64,000 nt of DNA. Origin: an uncultured Flavobacteriaceae bacterium. Lineage in GTDB: Bacteria > Bacteroidota > Bacteroidia > Flavobacteriales > Flavobacteriaceae. Made by a program: the position numbers and the translations under genes. The notes under the pieces were generated by a model, which was not told the origin of the DNA, did not search any database, and saw only the letters and a list, made by a program, of their open reading frames with translations. Shown here piece after piece: positions 18,429-26,853 of the stretch. Each line of letters opens with the position of its first letter. Position 1 is the stretch's first letter. The stretch spans positions 693,319 to 757,318 of the forward strand of contig CANMWN010000001.1 of assembly GCA_947501625.1 (NCBI GenBank), given 5' to 3'.

Positions 18429-19580
18429 ATGACAAAATTTTCTATTCCTTACGGTAGACAATCAATTACACAAGAAGATATTGATGCTGTTGTTAATACA
18501 TTACAGGCGGATTTTTTAACACAAGGACCAAAGGTTGCCGCTTTCGAAGAAGCATTTGCTAAATATATTGGTGTAAAATATGCGGTAGCAGTTAATAATG
18601 CGACTTCAGGTCTACATATTGCAGTTGCGTCATTAGGGTTAAAAGAAAACGAAAGAGTTATTACAACGCCAATAACTTTTGCAGCTTCTGCAAACTGTAT
18701 ACGTTATTGTGGTGGAGAAGTCTGGTTTGCCGATATAAATAAAAATACTTATTTATTATCTTTAGAAAGTACACGAAAACTTATTGAAAGCAAACCAAAA
18801 GGTTTTTTTAAAGGGATTATCCCTGTAGATTTTGCAGGACTACCAGTTAATTTAGAAGGGTTTAGAGAATTGGCTCAAGAGCATGATTTATGGATCATTG
18901 AAGACGCTTGTCATGCACCAGGAGGATATTTTATAGATTCACAACAAGAAAAACAATTTTGTGGTAATGGGAATTATGCAGATATTGGTGTCTTTTCATT
19001 CCATCCAGTAAAACATATTGCTTGTGGTGAAGGAGGAATGCTGACAACAAATTCTAAAAAAATATATGATAAGTTATTACTTTTGCGTTCACATGGTATA
19101 ACTAAAGAAAACATGAAACAAAATCATGGAGGTTGGTTTTATGAAATGCAAGAATTAGGGTTTAATTATCGTTTAACTGATATTCAATCAGCTTTAGGAA
19201 TAACACAATTGGCTAAAAATAGAGAAAGTGTTCTTAAAAGAAATAAAATTGCAGCCAAATATAAAGAAGCATTTAAAAATAAAGTGAAATTTCAATCTTT
19301 ACCAAATGGAAGATATAATGCTCATCATTTATTTGTAATTGAAGTAGAAAAGCGTAAAGAATTATATGACTTTTTAAAAAACAATGGAGTTTATGCTCAA
19401 ATTCATTACATACCTGTACATACTTTACCGTACTATGAACAAATTGGCTATGAAAATGCCGATTTAACAAATGCTGAAAATTATTACAAACATTGTATTA
19501 GTTTACCAATGTACCCAACCCTCAAAGACAATGAACAAGAATATGTTATTGAAAAAGTTTTAAATTTTGTTAATGCTTAA
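18429..19580 (+). CDS. pseC: UDP-4-amino-4,6-dideoxy-N-acetyl-beta-L-altrosamine transaminase
   Basis: A 383-residue PLP enzyme of the DegT/DnrJ/EryC1 family that aminates C4 of the PseB product. PLP binds through Lys195 in FSFHPVKHIACGEGGM, with the ring-stacking or charge-relay segment at IIEDACHAPG (Glu158-Asp159). The N-terminus (IPYGRQSITQEDIDAV) and the C-terminal segment YAQIHYIPVHTLPYYE match PseC. The order pseB-pseC-pseF-pseG-pseI is the usual pathway order apart from the missing pseH. It overlaps pseF by eight bases. Confidence 0.94.
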   Translation: MTKFSIPYGRQSITQEDIDAVVNTLQADFLTQGPKVAAFEEAFAKYIGVKYAVAVNNATSGLHIAVASLGLKENERVITTPITFAASANCIRYCGGEVWFADINKNTYLLSLESTRKLIESKPKGFFKGIIPVDFAGLPVNLEGFRELAQEHDLWIIEDACHAPGGYFIDSQQEKQFCGNGNYADIGVFSFHPVKHIACGEGGMLTTNSKKIYDKLLLLRSHGITKENMKQNHGGWFYEMQELGFNYRLTDIQSALGITQLAKNRESVLKRNKIAAKYKEAFKNKVKFQSLPNGRYNAHHLFVIEVEKRKELYDFLKNNGVYAQIHYIPVHTLPYYEQIGYENADLTNAENYYKHCISLPMYPTLKDNEQEYVIEKVLNFVNA

Positions 19581-20277
19581 ACTTTGTATCATACCAGCAA
19601 GAGGCGGCTCTAAGAGAATTCAAAAAAAAAACATAAAAATTTTTTTAGATAAACCCATTATTGCTTATTCAATAGAAATAGCATTAAGTTCTAATTTATT
19701 TGATGAAGTAATGGTAACTACTGATGATATAGAAATTGCTGAGGTTGCAAAAAAATATGGAGCGAAAGTTCCTTTTTTAAGAAGTAAAAAAAATGCAAAT
19801 GATTTTGCTACTACAATAGATGTAATTAATGAAGTAGTACATGAATACAAAAAGTCTGGAAAGCATTTTGAATACGCTTGTTGCATTTACCCTACAGCTC
19901 CATTTGTCAATGAAATACTATTAAAAAGAGGTGAAAAATTAATTCTAGCAAATAATTTTGATTGTGTTTTTCCAGTTATGGAATTTAGTTTTCCAACTCA
20001 AAGAGCATTAAAAATAGATGATTCTCATAAAATGACTCTTATTCAACCTGAATATCAAAATACTAGATCTCAAGATCTAGAAAAAACCTATCATGATGCA
20101 GGACAATTTTATTGGTTTAATATTGAAAAGTTGTTGCAAAAAGGGAAATTATGGACAGATAATACAGGTGTAATTCCAATAAAACAAACTGAAGGTCAAG
20201 ATATTGACACCCTTGAGGATTGGAAGTTGGCAGAAATTAAATATAAATTATTGCATGAAAAAAAAACTATTATTTAG
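19573..20277 (+). CDS. pseF: Pseudaminic acid cytidylyltransferase
   Basis: A 234-residue CMP-sugar synthetase that activates pseudaminic acid with CTP. The signature IIPARGGSKRIQKKN is at the N-terminus, followed by ATTIDVINEVV, CCIYPTAPFV and YHDAGQFYW. I chose ATG at 19573 because the protein then begins MLKLCIIPARGG; a TTG six bases upstream is also in frame. Codons 17-20 contain a run of ten A (19622-19631), a possible slippage site. The gene overlaps pseC by eight bases and its end overlaps the next gene by 23. Confidence 0.93.
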   Translation: MLKLCIIPARGGSKRIQKKNIKIFLDKPIIAYSIEIALSSNLFDEVMVTTDDIEIAEVAKKYGAKVPFLRSKKNANDFATTIDVINEVVHEYKKSGKHFEYACCIYPTAPFVNEILLKRGEKLILANNFDCVFPVMEFSFPTQRALKIDDSHKMTLIQPEYQNTRSQDLEKTYHDAGQFYWFNIEKLLQKGKLWTDNTGVIPIKQTEGQDIDTLEDWKLAEIKYKLLHEKKTII

Positions 20278-22135
20278 AGCAGATGGAAATTCAGAAACAG
20301 GGTTAGGGCATTTATATCGTCTTTTTGCATTAGTAGAAATGTATAAAACAGAATGTGAATACACTTTTGTTACTAAAGAAAATACTACTTTAAATATAAT
20401 TCCTAAAAAGTATCCCTTAGTATTAATACCTGAAATAATTAATTACCAAGAGGAACCTAATTGGCTTAAAAATAGGTTTGATTCAGATGAACACATCATT
20501 ATTGCTGACGGATATAATTTTGATTCAAATTATCAAAAGAATATCAAAAATTTTGGATATCAGTTAATTTATATTGATGACTTAACTACAACACATATGT
20601 TTGCTGATATTGTTGTAAATCATTCACCTTTTGTAACTAAAAATGATTTTTCAGTAAATGAATATACAAAACTGGCATTAGGTACCGATTATGCAGTTTT
20701 AAGGCCATCTTTTTTGAATGCTGCAAAACAGCAAAGAGAGGTAAAAAAAATAGACGTTGCTTTTGTTTGTTTTGGAGGGTCAGATAATTATAATCTATCT
20801 CAGTTAGCTGTAAAGGCATTATTACATTTCACAAAGATAAAAAAAATATATGTGGTATTAGGCGCTGCCCATCAACACAATAATATTTTTAAAATTGTTG
20901 AAGAAAATCCTAAAGTGGTTATACAACAAAATTTGAATGAAAAAGAGTTAATAGGAATCATGTATCAATGTAATTTTGCAATTGTACCAACAAGCACAAT
21001 TTTATATGAATTATGCTGTGTTAAAATGCCAATTTTAGGAGGATATTACGTTAAAAATCAAGAATTAATTTATAAAGGTTTTCTGGAAAAAGGGGCAATT
21101 TTTAATGGTGGAAATTTTAGTAATTATAACCTAAATACATTTAAAAATGTTATTAAGAATATATTTGCAAAAGAAAATTTTTCTGATCAAATCAAAGCGC
21201 AACAAAATTTATTTGATTCATTTATAAAAGAGCGATTCCTTAAATTATTAAAACCTAAAAGTGATTTAACTATAGGGGTATTATCTAGTGGAAGGCTAGG
21301 ATTAGACTCACTTAAGAAATTAAATAAAACTCAAAATATTATATTTGTTTTTACCGACAGCAATTCAATAGAGATTGTTGAATACTGTAATAAAAAAAAG
21401 ATTCCATTATTTAAAGGAAATCCTAGAAATGGAAATGCATATTCATTTATTAAAAACTATGATGTTGATGTAATAATTTCGGTTAATTACCTTTTTTTAA
21501 TAGAAGAGGATATTATCAAATATCCAAAAAAATTAATCTTTAATATTCATGGATCTTTATTACCTAAGTATAGAGGGAGGACACCACACGTATGGGCAAT
21601 AATTAATGGAGAAACAAAAACTGGAATTACCGCTCATGAAATTTCGATAGGTTGTGATACAGGTAAAATAATAAAACAGATTGAAGTCCCTATTTTACCA
21701 GAAGATACTGGTGCCATGATATTAAAAAAGTTTGAAGAATTGTATTTTGATTTAATTACGAATGTCATTAATCAGCTTGAGGAAAACAAACTCATTTTTA
21801 CTACTCAAAATGAACAAGAAGCTACTTACTTTGGTAAAAGAACTCCAAAAGATGGTTATATTAATTGGTCTTGGAATAGTAAACGAATAAAAAATTGGAT
21901 TAGGGCTCAATCCTACCCATATCCAGGAGCTTATACATTTTATAATGGAGTAAAAGTAATCATTGATAAAGTTTCTATTGTAAATACAATATCAATGGAT
22001 GCTTCGAAATTTGAAAATGGTACGATTTTGCAAGTAACCCCAAAAATTAAAATTAAAACAAATAATGGTGCAATTATAGTTGAAAAGTTTAGAGATAAAT
22101 TAAGTATCTTTGAGGTTAAAAAATTATTTAAATGA
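20255..22135 (+). CDS. Fusion: PseG-type UDP-sugar hydrolase plus formyltransferase
   Basis: A 626-residue two-domain enzyme. Residues 1 to about 330 resemble PseG, which removes UDP from UDP-2,4-diacetamido-2,4,6-trideoxy-beta-L-altropyranose: the N-terminal GLGHLYR holds the probable catalytic His19, and VAFVCFGGSDNYNLS and PTSTILYELCCVKMP follow. Residues about 338-626 are a formyltransferase like methionyl-tRNA or UDP-sugar formyltransferases: the catalytic triad is Asn430 and His432 (NIHGSLLPKYRG) and Asp468 (GCDTGKI), and a C-terminal barrel-like region follows. It would probably use N10-formyl-tetrahydrofolate. No PseH acetyltransferase is in the cluster, so the fused domain may put a formyl group on the C4 amine instead. 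ATG at 20255 is preferred over an upstream in-frame TTG because MKKKLLFRADG is the usual PseG start. Confidence 0.85.
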   Translation: MKKKLLFRADGNSETGLGHLYRLFALVEMYKTECEYTFVTKENTTLNIIPKKYPLVLIPEIINYQEEPNWLKNRFDSDEHIIIADGYNFDSNYQKNIKNFGYQLIYIDDLTTTHMFADIVVNHSPFVTKNDFSVNEYTKLALGTDYAVLRPSFLNAAKQQREVKKIDVAFVCFGGSDNYNLSQLAVKALLHFTKIKKIYVVLGAAHQHNNIFKIVEENPKVVIQQNLNEKELIGIMYQCNFAIVPTSTILYELCCVKMPILGGYYVKNQELIYKGFLEKGAIFNGGNFSNYNLNTFKNVIKNIFAKENFSDQIKAQQNLFDSFIKERFLKLLKPKSDLTIGVLSSGRLGLDSLKKLNKTQNIIFVFTDSNSIEIVEYCNKKKIPLFKGNPRNGNAYSFIKNYDVDVIISVNYLFLIEEDIIKYPKKLIFNIHGSLLPKYRGRTPHVWAIINGETKTGITAHEISIGCDTGKIIKQIEVPILPEDTGAMILKKFEELYFDLITNVINQLEENKLIFTTQNEQEATYFGKRTPKDGYINWSWNSKRIKNWIRAQSYPYPGAYTFYNGVKVIIDKVSIVNTISMDASKFENGTILQVTPKIKIKTNNGAIIVEKFRDKLSIFEVKKLFK

Positions 22136-23175
22136 GAATTGCAAATTTTAAAATAGGAGCCGACAATCCTTGTTTTATTATAGCAGAATTATCTGCCAAT
22201 CATAATGGTGATTTAAGCATTGCTATAGAAACTATTAGGGCTGCAAAAAGAGCTGGAGCAGATGCAATTAAACTTCAGACCTATACCCCAGAAACATTAA
22301 CGATTGACTGTAATAATGATTATTTCAAGATTGATGGAGGGACTCTTTGGGATGGGAAAACCCTATACGAGTTATATGACGAAGCTTACACACCATGGGA
22401 ATGGCATAAGCAACTATTTGATATTGCTAAAGAAGAAGGTTTAATTTGTTTTTCTTCTCCATTTGATAAAACTGCTGTAGATTTTTTAGAAGATTTAGAC
22501 GTTCCAGCCTATAAAATAGCCTCTTTTGAGATACAAGATATTCCATTAATTGAATATACAGCAGCAAAAGGAAAGCCAATTATCATGTCAACTGGTATCG
22601 CAGATGAAGAAGATATTGCATTGGCCGTAAGAACATGTAAAGATGTAGGTAATAATGAAATTGTTTTATTAAAATGTACCTCATCTTATCCTGCTCCATT
22701 AGAACTAGCAAACTTAAATACAATAAAAGACTTAAAAACTAGGTTTAAAGTTGAAGTTGGATTTTCTGACCACACATATGGTCATATAGCACCTGTTGTT
22801 GCCTTAACCCTTGGTGCTAAAGTTATTGAAAAGCATTTTATTTTAAATAAGGAAATCGGAGGTCCTGATTCAGATTTTTCATTAGATGAAAATGAGTTTA
22901 AACAGATGGTTAGTGCTGTAAGAGATGCAGAAAAATTATTAGGTAAAATTTCTTATGAAATACCTGAAAAGGTTGTGAAAAACAGAAAATTTGCACGTTC
23001 ATTGTTTGTAGTGAAAAATGTAAAAAGAGGAGATATTGTTACACAACAAAATATACGTTCAATAAGACCAGGTTATGGCTTACACCCAAAACATTATAAT
23101 GAGGTTATAGGGAAGTCATTTACTCAAGATGTTATTATTGGAACACCTTTAAGTTTAAATATGATTAAGGAATAA
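22132..23175 (+). CDS. pseI: Pseudaminic acid synthase
   Basis: A 347-residue NeuB-family enzyme that condenses the 6-deoxy-altrose derivative with phosphoenolpyruvate to give pseudaminic acid. The barrel domain has IIAELSANHNGDLSIAI, DAIKLQTYTPETLT, KIASFEIQDIPLIEY and HFILNKEIGGPDSDFSL (metal and PEP sites). The last 65 residues form a SAF antifreeze-like domain (SLFVVKNVKRGDIV, RSIRPGYGL). TPETLTID and the PseI-like length separate it from NeuB proper. It overlaps the fusion gene by four bases and the next gene by one. Confidence 0.95.
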   Translation: MRIANFKIGADNPCFIIAELSANHNGDLSIAIETIRAAKRAGADAIKLQTYTPETLTIDCNNDYFKIDGGTLWDGKTLYELYDEAYTPWEWHKQLFDIAKEEGLICFSSPFDKTAVDFLEDLDVPAYKIASFEIQDIPLIEYTAAKGKPIIMSTGIADEEDIALAVRTCKDVGNNEIVLLKCTSSYPAPLELANLNTIKDLKTRFKVEVGFSDHTYGHIAPVVALTLGAKVIEKHFILNKEIGGPDSDFSLDENEFKQMVSAVRDAEKLLGKISYEIPEKVVKNRKFARSLFVVKNVKRGDIVTQQNIRSIRPGYGLHPKHYNEVIGKSFTQDVIIGTPLSLNMIKE

Positions 23176-24476
23176 TGAAACTACTCTTCATAGAAAACAG
23201 ATATAAAACCTATTTTTATGAATCAATTGCTAAAGAATTAGAAAAAATTGGACATCAAATTTTTTGGATAGTCCAAAATCATAATTTTAAAGTTAATGTT
23301 GGAGAAAGTATATTAATCAAATATTATACAAAAAATAATCAACTTGATAATGAAGTGTTTTTTAAAGAAATCATTGATTCAGATAGGCAGATTAATTTTT
23401 TCGGCAAAAAAGATTTGGGTTATATACTATACTATTATGAACAGATTAAAAAAGCAATCGAAGAAATACAACCTGACCATGTGTTTGGTGAATCAACAGC
23501 TTTTCATGAGTTATTAACTATAAAAATTTGCAAAGAAAAAAAAATTGAATATTTAAACCCAAGCACTTGCAGGTATCCTACAGGTCGCTTTTCTTTTTAT
23601 AAATATGACACTTTAGAACCATATAAAGGCAGTAATGAAAACTTACCAAGAGAAGAAGTCATAACAATAATAAATTCTATTACTAATAGAAAAGTTAAGC
23701 CTGATTATATGGCTGTTAAAAGCAAGCCTATTAATAACAAAATCAAAGATAAAATTAAGTTAATAAAATCTTATTATAATGGAGAAGAATTTAATACACC
23801 ATCACCAATAGTAAAATATAAAAAAGATAAAGAAATAAAACTAAACATACCAAAATGGAATCAAATCTCATTAACTATAATTGATCCAACAAAATTTGCA
23901 GTATTATACCCTATGCAAATGCAGCCTGAAGCAAATTTGGATGTTTGGGGAAGAAAATATAGAGACCAGTTAAGTACTTTAAAACAAATAGCGAAACAAC
24001 TTGGAACTGATGAATTATTATATATAAAATTAAATCCTAAATGCAAATATGAATTAACTATAGATTTAATTGATTTTGTAAAAAACACTAAAAATGTAAT
24101 TGCATTACACCTAGAAACTAAAATGGAAACTGTATTTAATGATGTAGATTTAGTTGTAACTGTTACAGGTACAATAGCGATTGAATGTATTTTAACAAAT
24201 AAGCCAGTTGTTACACTAATTAAGACATTAAATAATACCAATGATAACTGTAAATTTATTTTTGAAATGAATGAACTAATTCCAATAATTAGAAAAATAA
24301 AGACCAAGGCTTTTCCAAAAATTAATATTGAAGAAAAAATAAACTTTGTAAATTTATTAACCAAAACAAGTTATAGAGGGATTATTAACGATCCATTTAG
24401 TGATGAAAATTGTATTTCCAGAACTAATATTGATAATTTAATAAAGGCATTTAATAACGTTCTAAAAATACACTAG
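23175..24476 (+). CDS. Capsule-type glycosyltransferase (KpsS/KpsC-like), possible nonulosonate transferase
   Basis: A 433-residue soluble protein. The C-terminal half resembles capsule polysaccharide (Capsule_synth) proteins that transfer CMP-Kdo: YPMQMQPEANLDVWG, LLYIKLNPK, and VTVTGTIAIECILTNKPVV starting at residue 328. The N-terminal half is less clear, but FGESTAFHELLTI and YLNPSTCRYPTGRF look like acceptor or fold elements of these enzymes. It begins on the last base of pseI, so it is the best candidate for the transferase that uses the CMP-pseudaminic acid derivative. That is inference: neither donor nor acceptor can be read from the sequence. A run of nine A occurs at 23536-23544. 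Confidence 0.6.
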   Translation: MKLLFIENRYKTYFYESIAKELEKIGHQIFWIVQNHNFKVNVGESILIKYYTKNNQLDNEVFFKEIIDSDRQINFFGKKDLGYILYYYEQIKKAIEEIQPDHVFGESTAFHELLTIKICKEKKIEYLNPSTCRYPTGRFSFYKYDTLEPYKGSNENLPREEVITIINSITNRKVKPDYMAVKSKPINNKIKDKIKLIKSYYNGEEFNTPSPIVKYKKDKEIKLNIPKWNQISLTIIDPTKFAVLYPMQMQPEANLDVWGRKYRDQLSTLKQIAKQLGTDELLYIKLNPKCKYELTIDLIDFVKNTKNVIALHLETKMETVFNDVDLVVTVTGTIAIECILTNKPVVTLIKTLNNTNDNCKFIFEMNELIPIIRKIKTKAFPKINIEEKINFVNLLTKTSYRGIINDPFSDENCISRTNIDNLIKAFNNVLKIH

Positions 24477-24480
24477 GTAA

Positions 24481-25995
24481 ATGTACACAAGAACGATAAC
24501 TTTAAAATTTAGAAAGGTAATATTAAAATTTTCTGAATCTCCTTTTTTAGAAAAAAACAAATCAGTTGTTTTTGGTAACCCAACCAACTTTCAAGAATCA
24601 GATTTTCAACTTGATACATTTGAATTTGGAAACACTGTTAATGGCTATTGGTTAAAAATAGATTTTTATAATGATGAATTAAAATTCACCAATGATATTT
24701 TAGGTGGTTATAGAGTGTATTATTTTAAAAAAAAGAATGAAATATATATCAGTGATGACTATACATTTATTTTAAATTTTTATGTAGATAAATTAATTAA
24801 AAATGAAATAGAATATCAATATTGGATAAAACATGGTTTTACAACTGGAAACTCTACATTCATTCAAAACCTTAAAAAAATTAGCCCAGCAAGCATTTTA
24901 ACTATTACGAGTGATGAAATAAAAGAGGAAAGTTATTTTAAGGATTTTAAAAGAAATTCAAACATTATTTTACATAAAGAAAAAGTTCATAAAGATTTAT
25001 TAAACACTTTTAATTATATAAAATCTACCAAACAAAAAGTTATTCTTTTATTTAGTGGCGGCAAGGATTCTTGTTTGTTGTTACAATATTTATTAAAATT
25101 AGACATACAATTTACTCCAGTGTTTTTTAAATTAAATCCAATATCTAAATTTGGAGTTGAAGATTTAAAAAGAGTTAGAGCCGTTTCAAAAATGTTAGAC
25201 TTAGATTTAGATGAAATAGAGGTTAATTTATTTGAGATAACACAAAAAATTAAAACACAAATTGTAAAAAAACAATTATTTGATAAGCACTTTTCTTTAC
25301 TTCATTATATAGGAAACAAACAGCTTGTAAGTAAATATGGTAACGACTGTTTGATAATAAATGGTCAAAGTTCAGATAGTATTTTGTCATTTGGACCTTC
25401 AGAAAAAAGTTTAATGAGTTTTTTTAGGAGACATATAATGTATAATCAAAATAGTATTTACTCAAAAGTAGGATTAATATTATTAATCCTTAAAACTAAA
25501 AAGAGGTTTAAACTACCATTAAATGAAAAAGAAAAATTATTTGCACTCTTTGATGAATTTAAATATACAAGAGTTATTGATAAAAGTCTTGGCGATAAAT
25601 ATTACAACTATATTGTTAATTATATTAATAATAAAACGGAACATTTAACCTCTTATCACTCAAGAGAAATGTACACTAAAATTTTGTCTTTTAGTCAAGG
25701 ATCAGATAATCAAGTTGTTGTGAATAGTTCGAAATACTATGGTCTTAATACTGTAATGCCTTTTGCAACACCAAAAATTATTTACGCTACAGTTACAAAT
25801 AAGGATGAAAAAGAAGAGATAACAAATCCTAAATATGTTATTGAAAAAATTTTAATAGAAGAATTTTCCTTTTTCTATAAAGATTTGAAACTAGAATCAA
25901 TAGAGATTGATAATTTGGAGGTAGATTCGAATGGAAATGCTTCTAAAAATATTTCAGAGTTATATATTAATTTTTCTCAAGACATTTTTAATTAA
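24481..25995 (+). CDS. Asparagine-synthetase-like protein lacking the glutaminase cysteine
   Basis: A 504-residue protein with the two-domain plan of AsnB. The N-terminal region (about 45-155) keeps NDILGGYRVYYFKKKNEIYIS and HGFTTGNSTFIQNLKKISPAS, characteristic of asparagine synthetases, but there is no Cys at position 2 (it starts MYTRT), so it should not release ammonia from glutamine by the usual mechanism. The C-terminal synthetase domain has an intact ATP PP-loop SGGKDS at residues 192-197. Relatives in glycan clusters form amides or amidines on sugars (PseA in Campylobacter is one type, though a different subfamily). A sugar-tailoring role is plausible but not shown. Confidence 0.65.
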   Translation: MYTRTITLKFRKVILKFSESPFLEKNKSVVFGNPTNFQESDFQLDTFEFGNTVNGYWLKIDFYNDELKFTNDILGGYRVYYFKKKNEIYISDDYTFILNFYVDKLIKNEIEYQYWIKHGFTTGNSTFIQNLKKISPASILTITSDEIKEESYFKDFKRNSNIILHKEKVHKDLLNTFNYIKSTKQKVILLFSGGKDSCLLLQYLLKLDIQFTPVFFKLNPISKFGVEDLKRVRAVSKMLDLDLDEIEVNLFEITQKIKTQIVKKQLFDKHFSLLHYIGNKQLVSKYGNDCLIINGQSSDSILSFGPSEKSLMSFFRRHIMYNQNSIYSKVGLILLILKTKKRFKLPLNEKEKLFALFDEFKYTRVIDKSLGDKYYNYIVNYINNKTEHLTSYHSREMYTKILSFSQGSDNQVVVNSSKYYGLNTVMPFATPKIIYATVTNKDEKEEITNPKYVIEKILIEEFSFFYKDLKLESIEIDNLEVDSNGNASKNISELYINFSQDIFN

Positions 25996-26064
25996 TATAA
26001 TCAGGCTTAACTATAAGATAATAGATATTTTATAAATTAGCTGTACATTTAAATACATTCAAAC

Positions 26065-26853
26065 ATGAGTATTATTGCTAAACTTAATATAAAGTTGATG
26101 AGAACTTTCACTATTTTTTCTTGGACAAGAAAAATAGCTTTAAAAATAATTACCTCCAAAAAAGGACTAGAATTAAAATCTATTGATAATAGTGATATTA
26201 ATTATAATGCTCAAAAGATATTAAAAGAAATAGAAGAAAATGGATTTAGTAGTTTAGTTAATATTAGTCATGAAAGGTTAAAAAAAATCTTAGATTATAC
26301 TAATACTATAGACTTTTTAAGTGTTGATAATAATATTCCATTTAAAATAAATTATGATAATCCAATTAAACCAGAAAAATCGTTATGGTATGGGAATAGT
26401 GATATTTTGAGATGTAAAGAAATAAATGAATTAGTACATGACAGTACCAACTTAGAAATTGCAACTAAATATTTAGGGAAAACCCCAATAATAAAAGATG
26501 TAAGAATATGGTGGTCATTTCCCCAGGAGAATAAAGAATATAATCATTTATATGGATTTCATTATGATATTGATTCATATAAATTTTTAAAACAATTTAT
26601 ATATTTAACAGATGTTGATGAAAAATCTGGACCACATGTAATAATATCAAATACGCATAAGAAAAAAAATTTTTTTGAAAAATACAACAGAAGATTAACT
26701 GATAAACAAGTTGAACAGCGCTATAATAAAGATAGAATTAACATAATGACAGCTAAAGCGGGAGAAGGTTTTTTCGAAGACACATTTGCTTATCATAAAG
26801 GAACATTGCCCGAAAAACCTAGATTAATTTTGCAAATTGAATATTCCATTTAA
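26065..26853 (+). CDS. PhyH-like Fe(II)/2-oxoglutarate-dependent dioxygenase
   Basis: A 262-residue protein with the double-stranded beta-helix signature of phytanoyl-CoA dioxygenases. The iron triad is His166-x-Asp168 (GFHYDIDSY) and His244 (FAYHKG), and Arg253 is in place to bind 2-oxoglutarate. FIYLTDVDEKSGPHVIISNTH between them is also typical. No signal peptide is evident; residues 10-30 are mildly hydrophobic. Homologues in surface-polysaccharide loci probably hydroxylate a sugar, lipid or acyl group, but the substrate is unknown. It stands after a 69-base gap and directly before the first polymerase gene. Confidence 0.7.
   Translation: MSIIAKLNIKLMRTFTIFSWTRKIALKIITSKKGLELKSIDNSDINYNAQKILKEIEENGFSSLVNISHERLKKILDYTNTIDFLSVDNNIPFKINYDNPIKPEKSLWYGNSDILRCKEINELVHDSTNLEIATKYLGKTPIIKDVRIWWSFPQENKEYNHLYGFHYDIDSYKFLKQFIYLTDVDEKSGPHVIISNTHKKKNFFEKYNRRLTDKQVEQRYNKDRINIMTAKAGEGFFEDTFAYHKGTLPEKPRLILQIEYSI

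Noticed and set aside
23861-24364. A 167-codon open frame on the minus strand
   Set aside because: It is antisense to the KpsS/KpsC-like gene, has no recognisable motif, and its composition is the expected mirror of an AT-rich coding frame.
24481-25995. The AsnB-like gene considered as housekeeping asparagine synthetase
   Set aside because: The N-terminal Cys needed for glutamine use is missing and the gene lies among sugar genes, so a tailoring role is more likely.
26065-26853. The dioxygenase gene considered as the missing sulfotransferase for PAPS
   Set aside because: It has the His-x-Asp, His and Arg set of 2-oxoglutarate oxygenases and no PAPS-binding loop.
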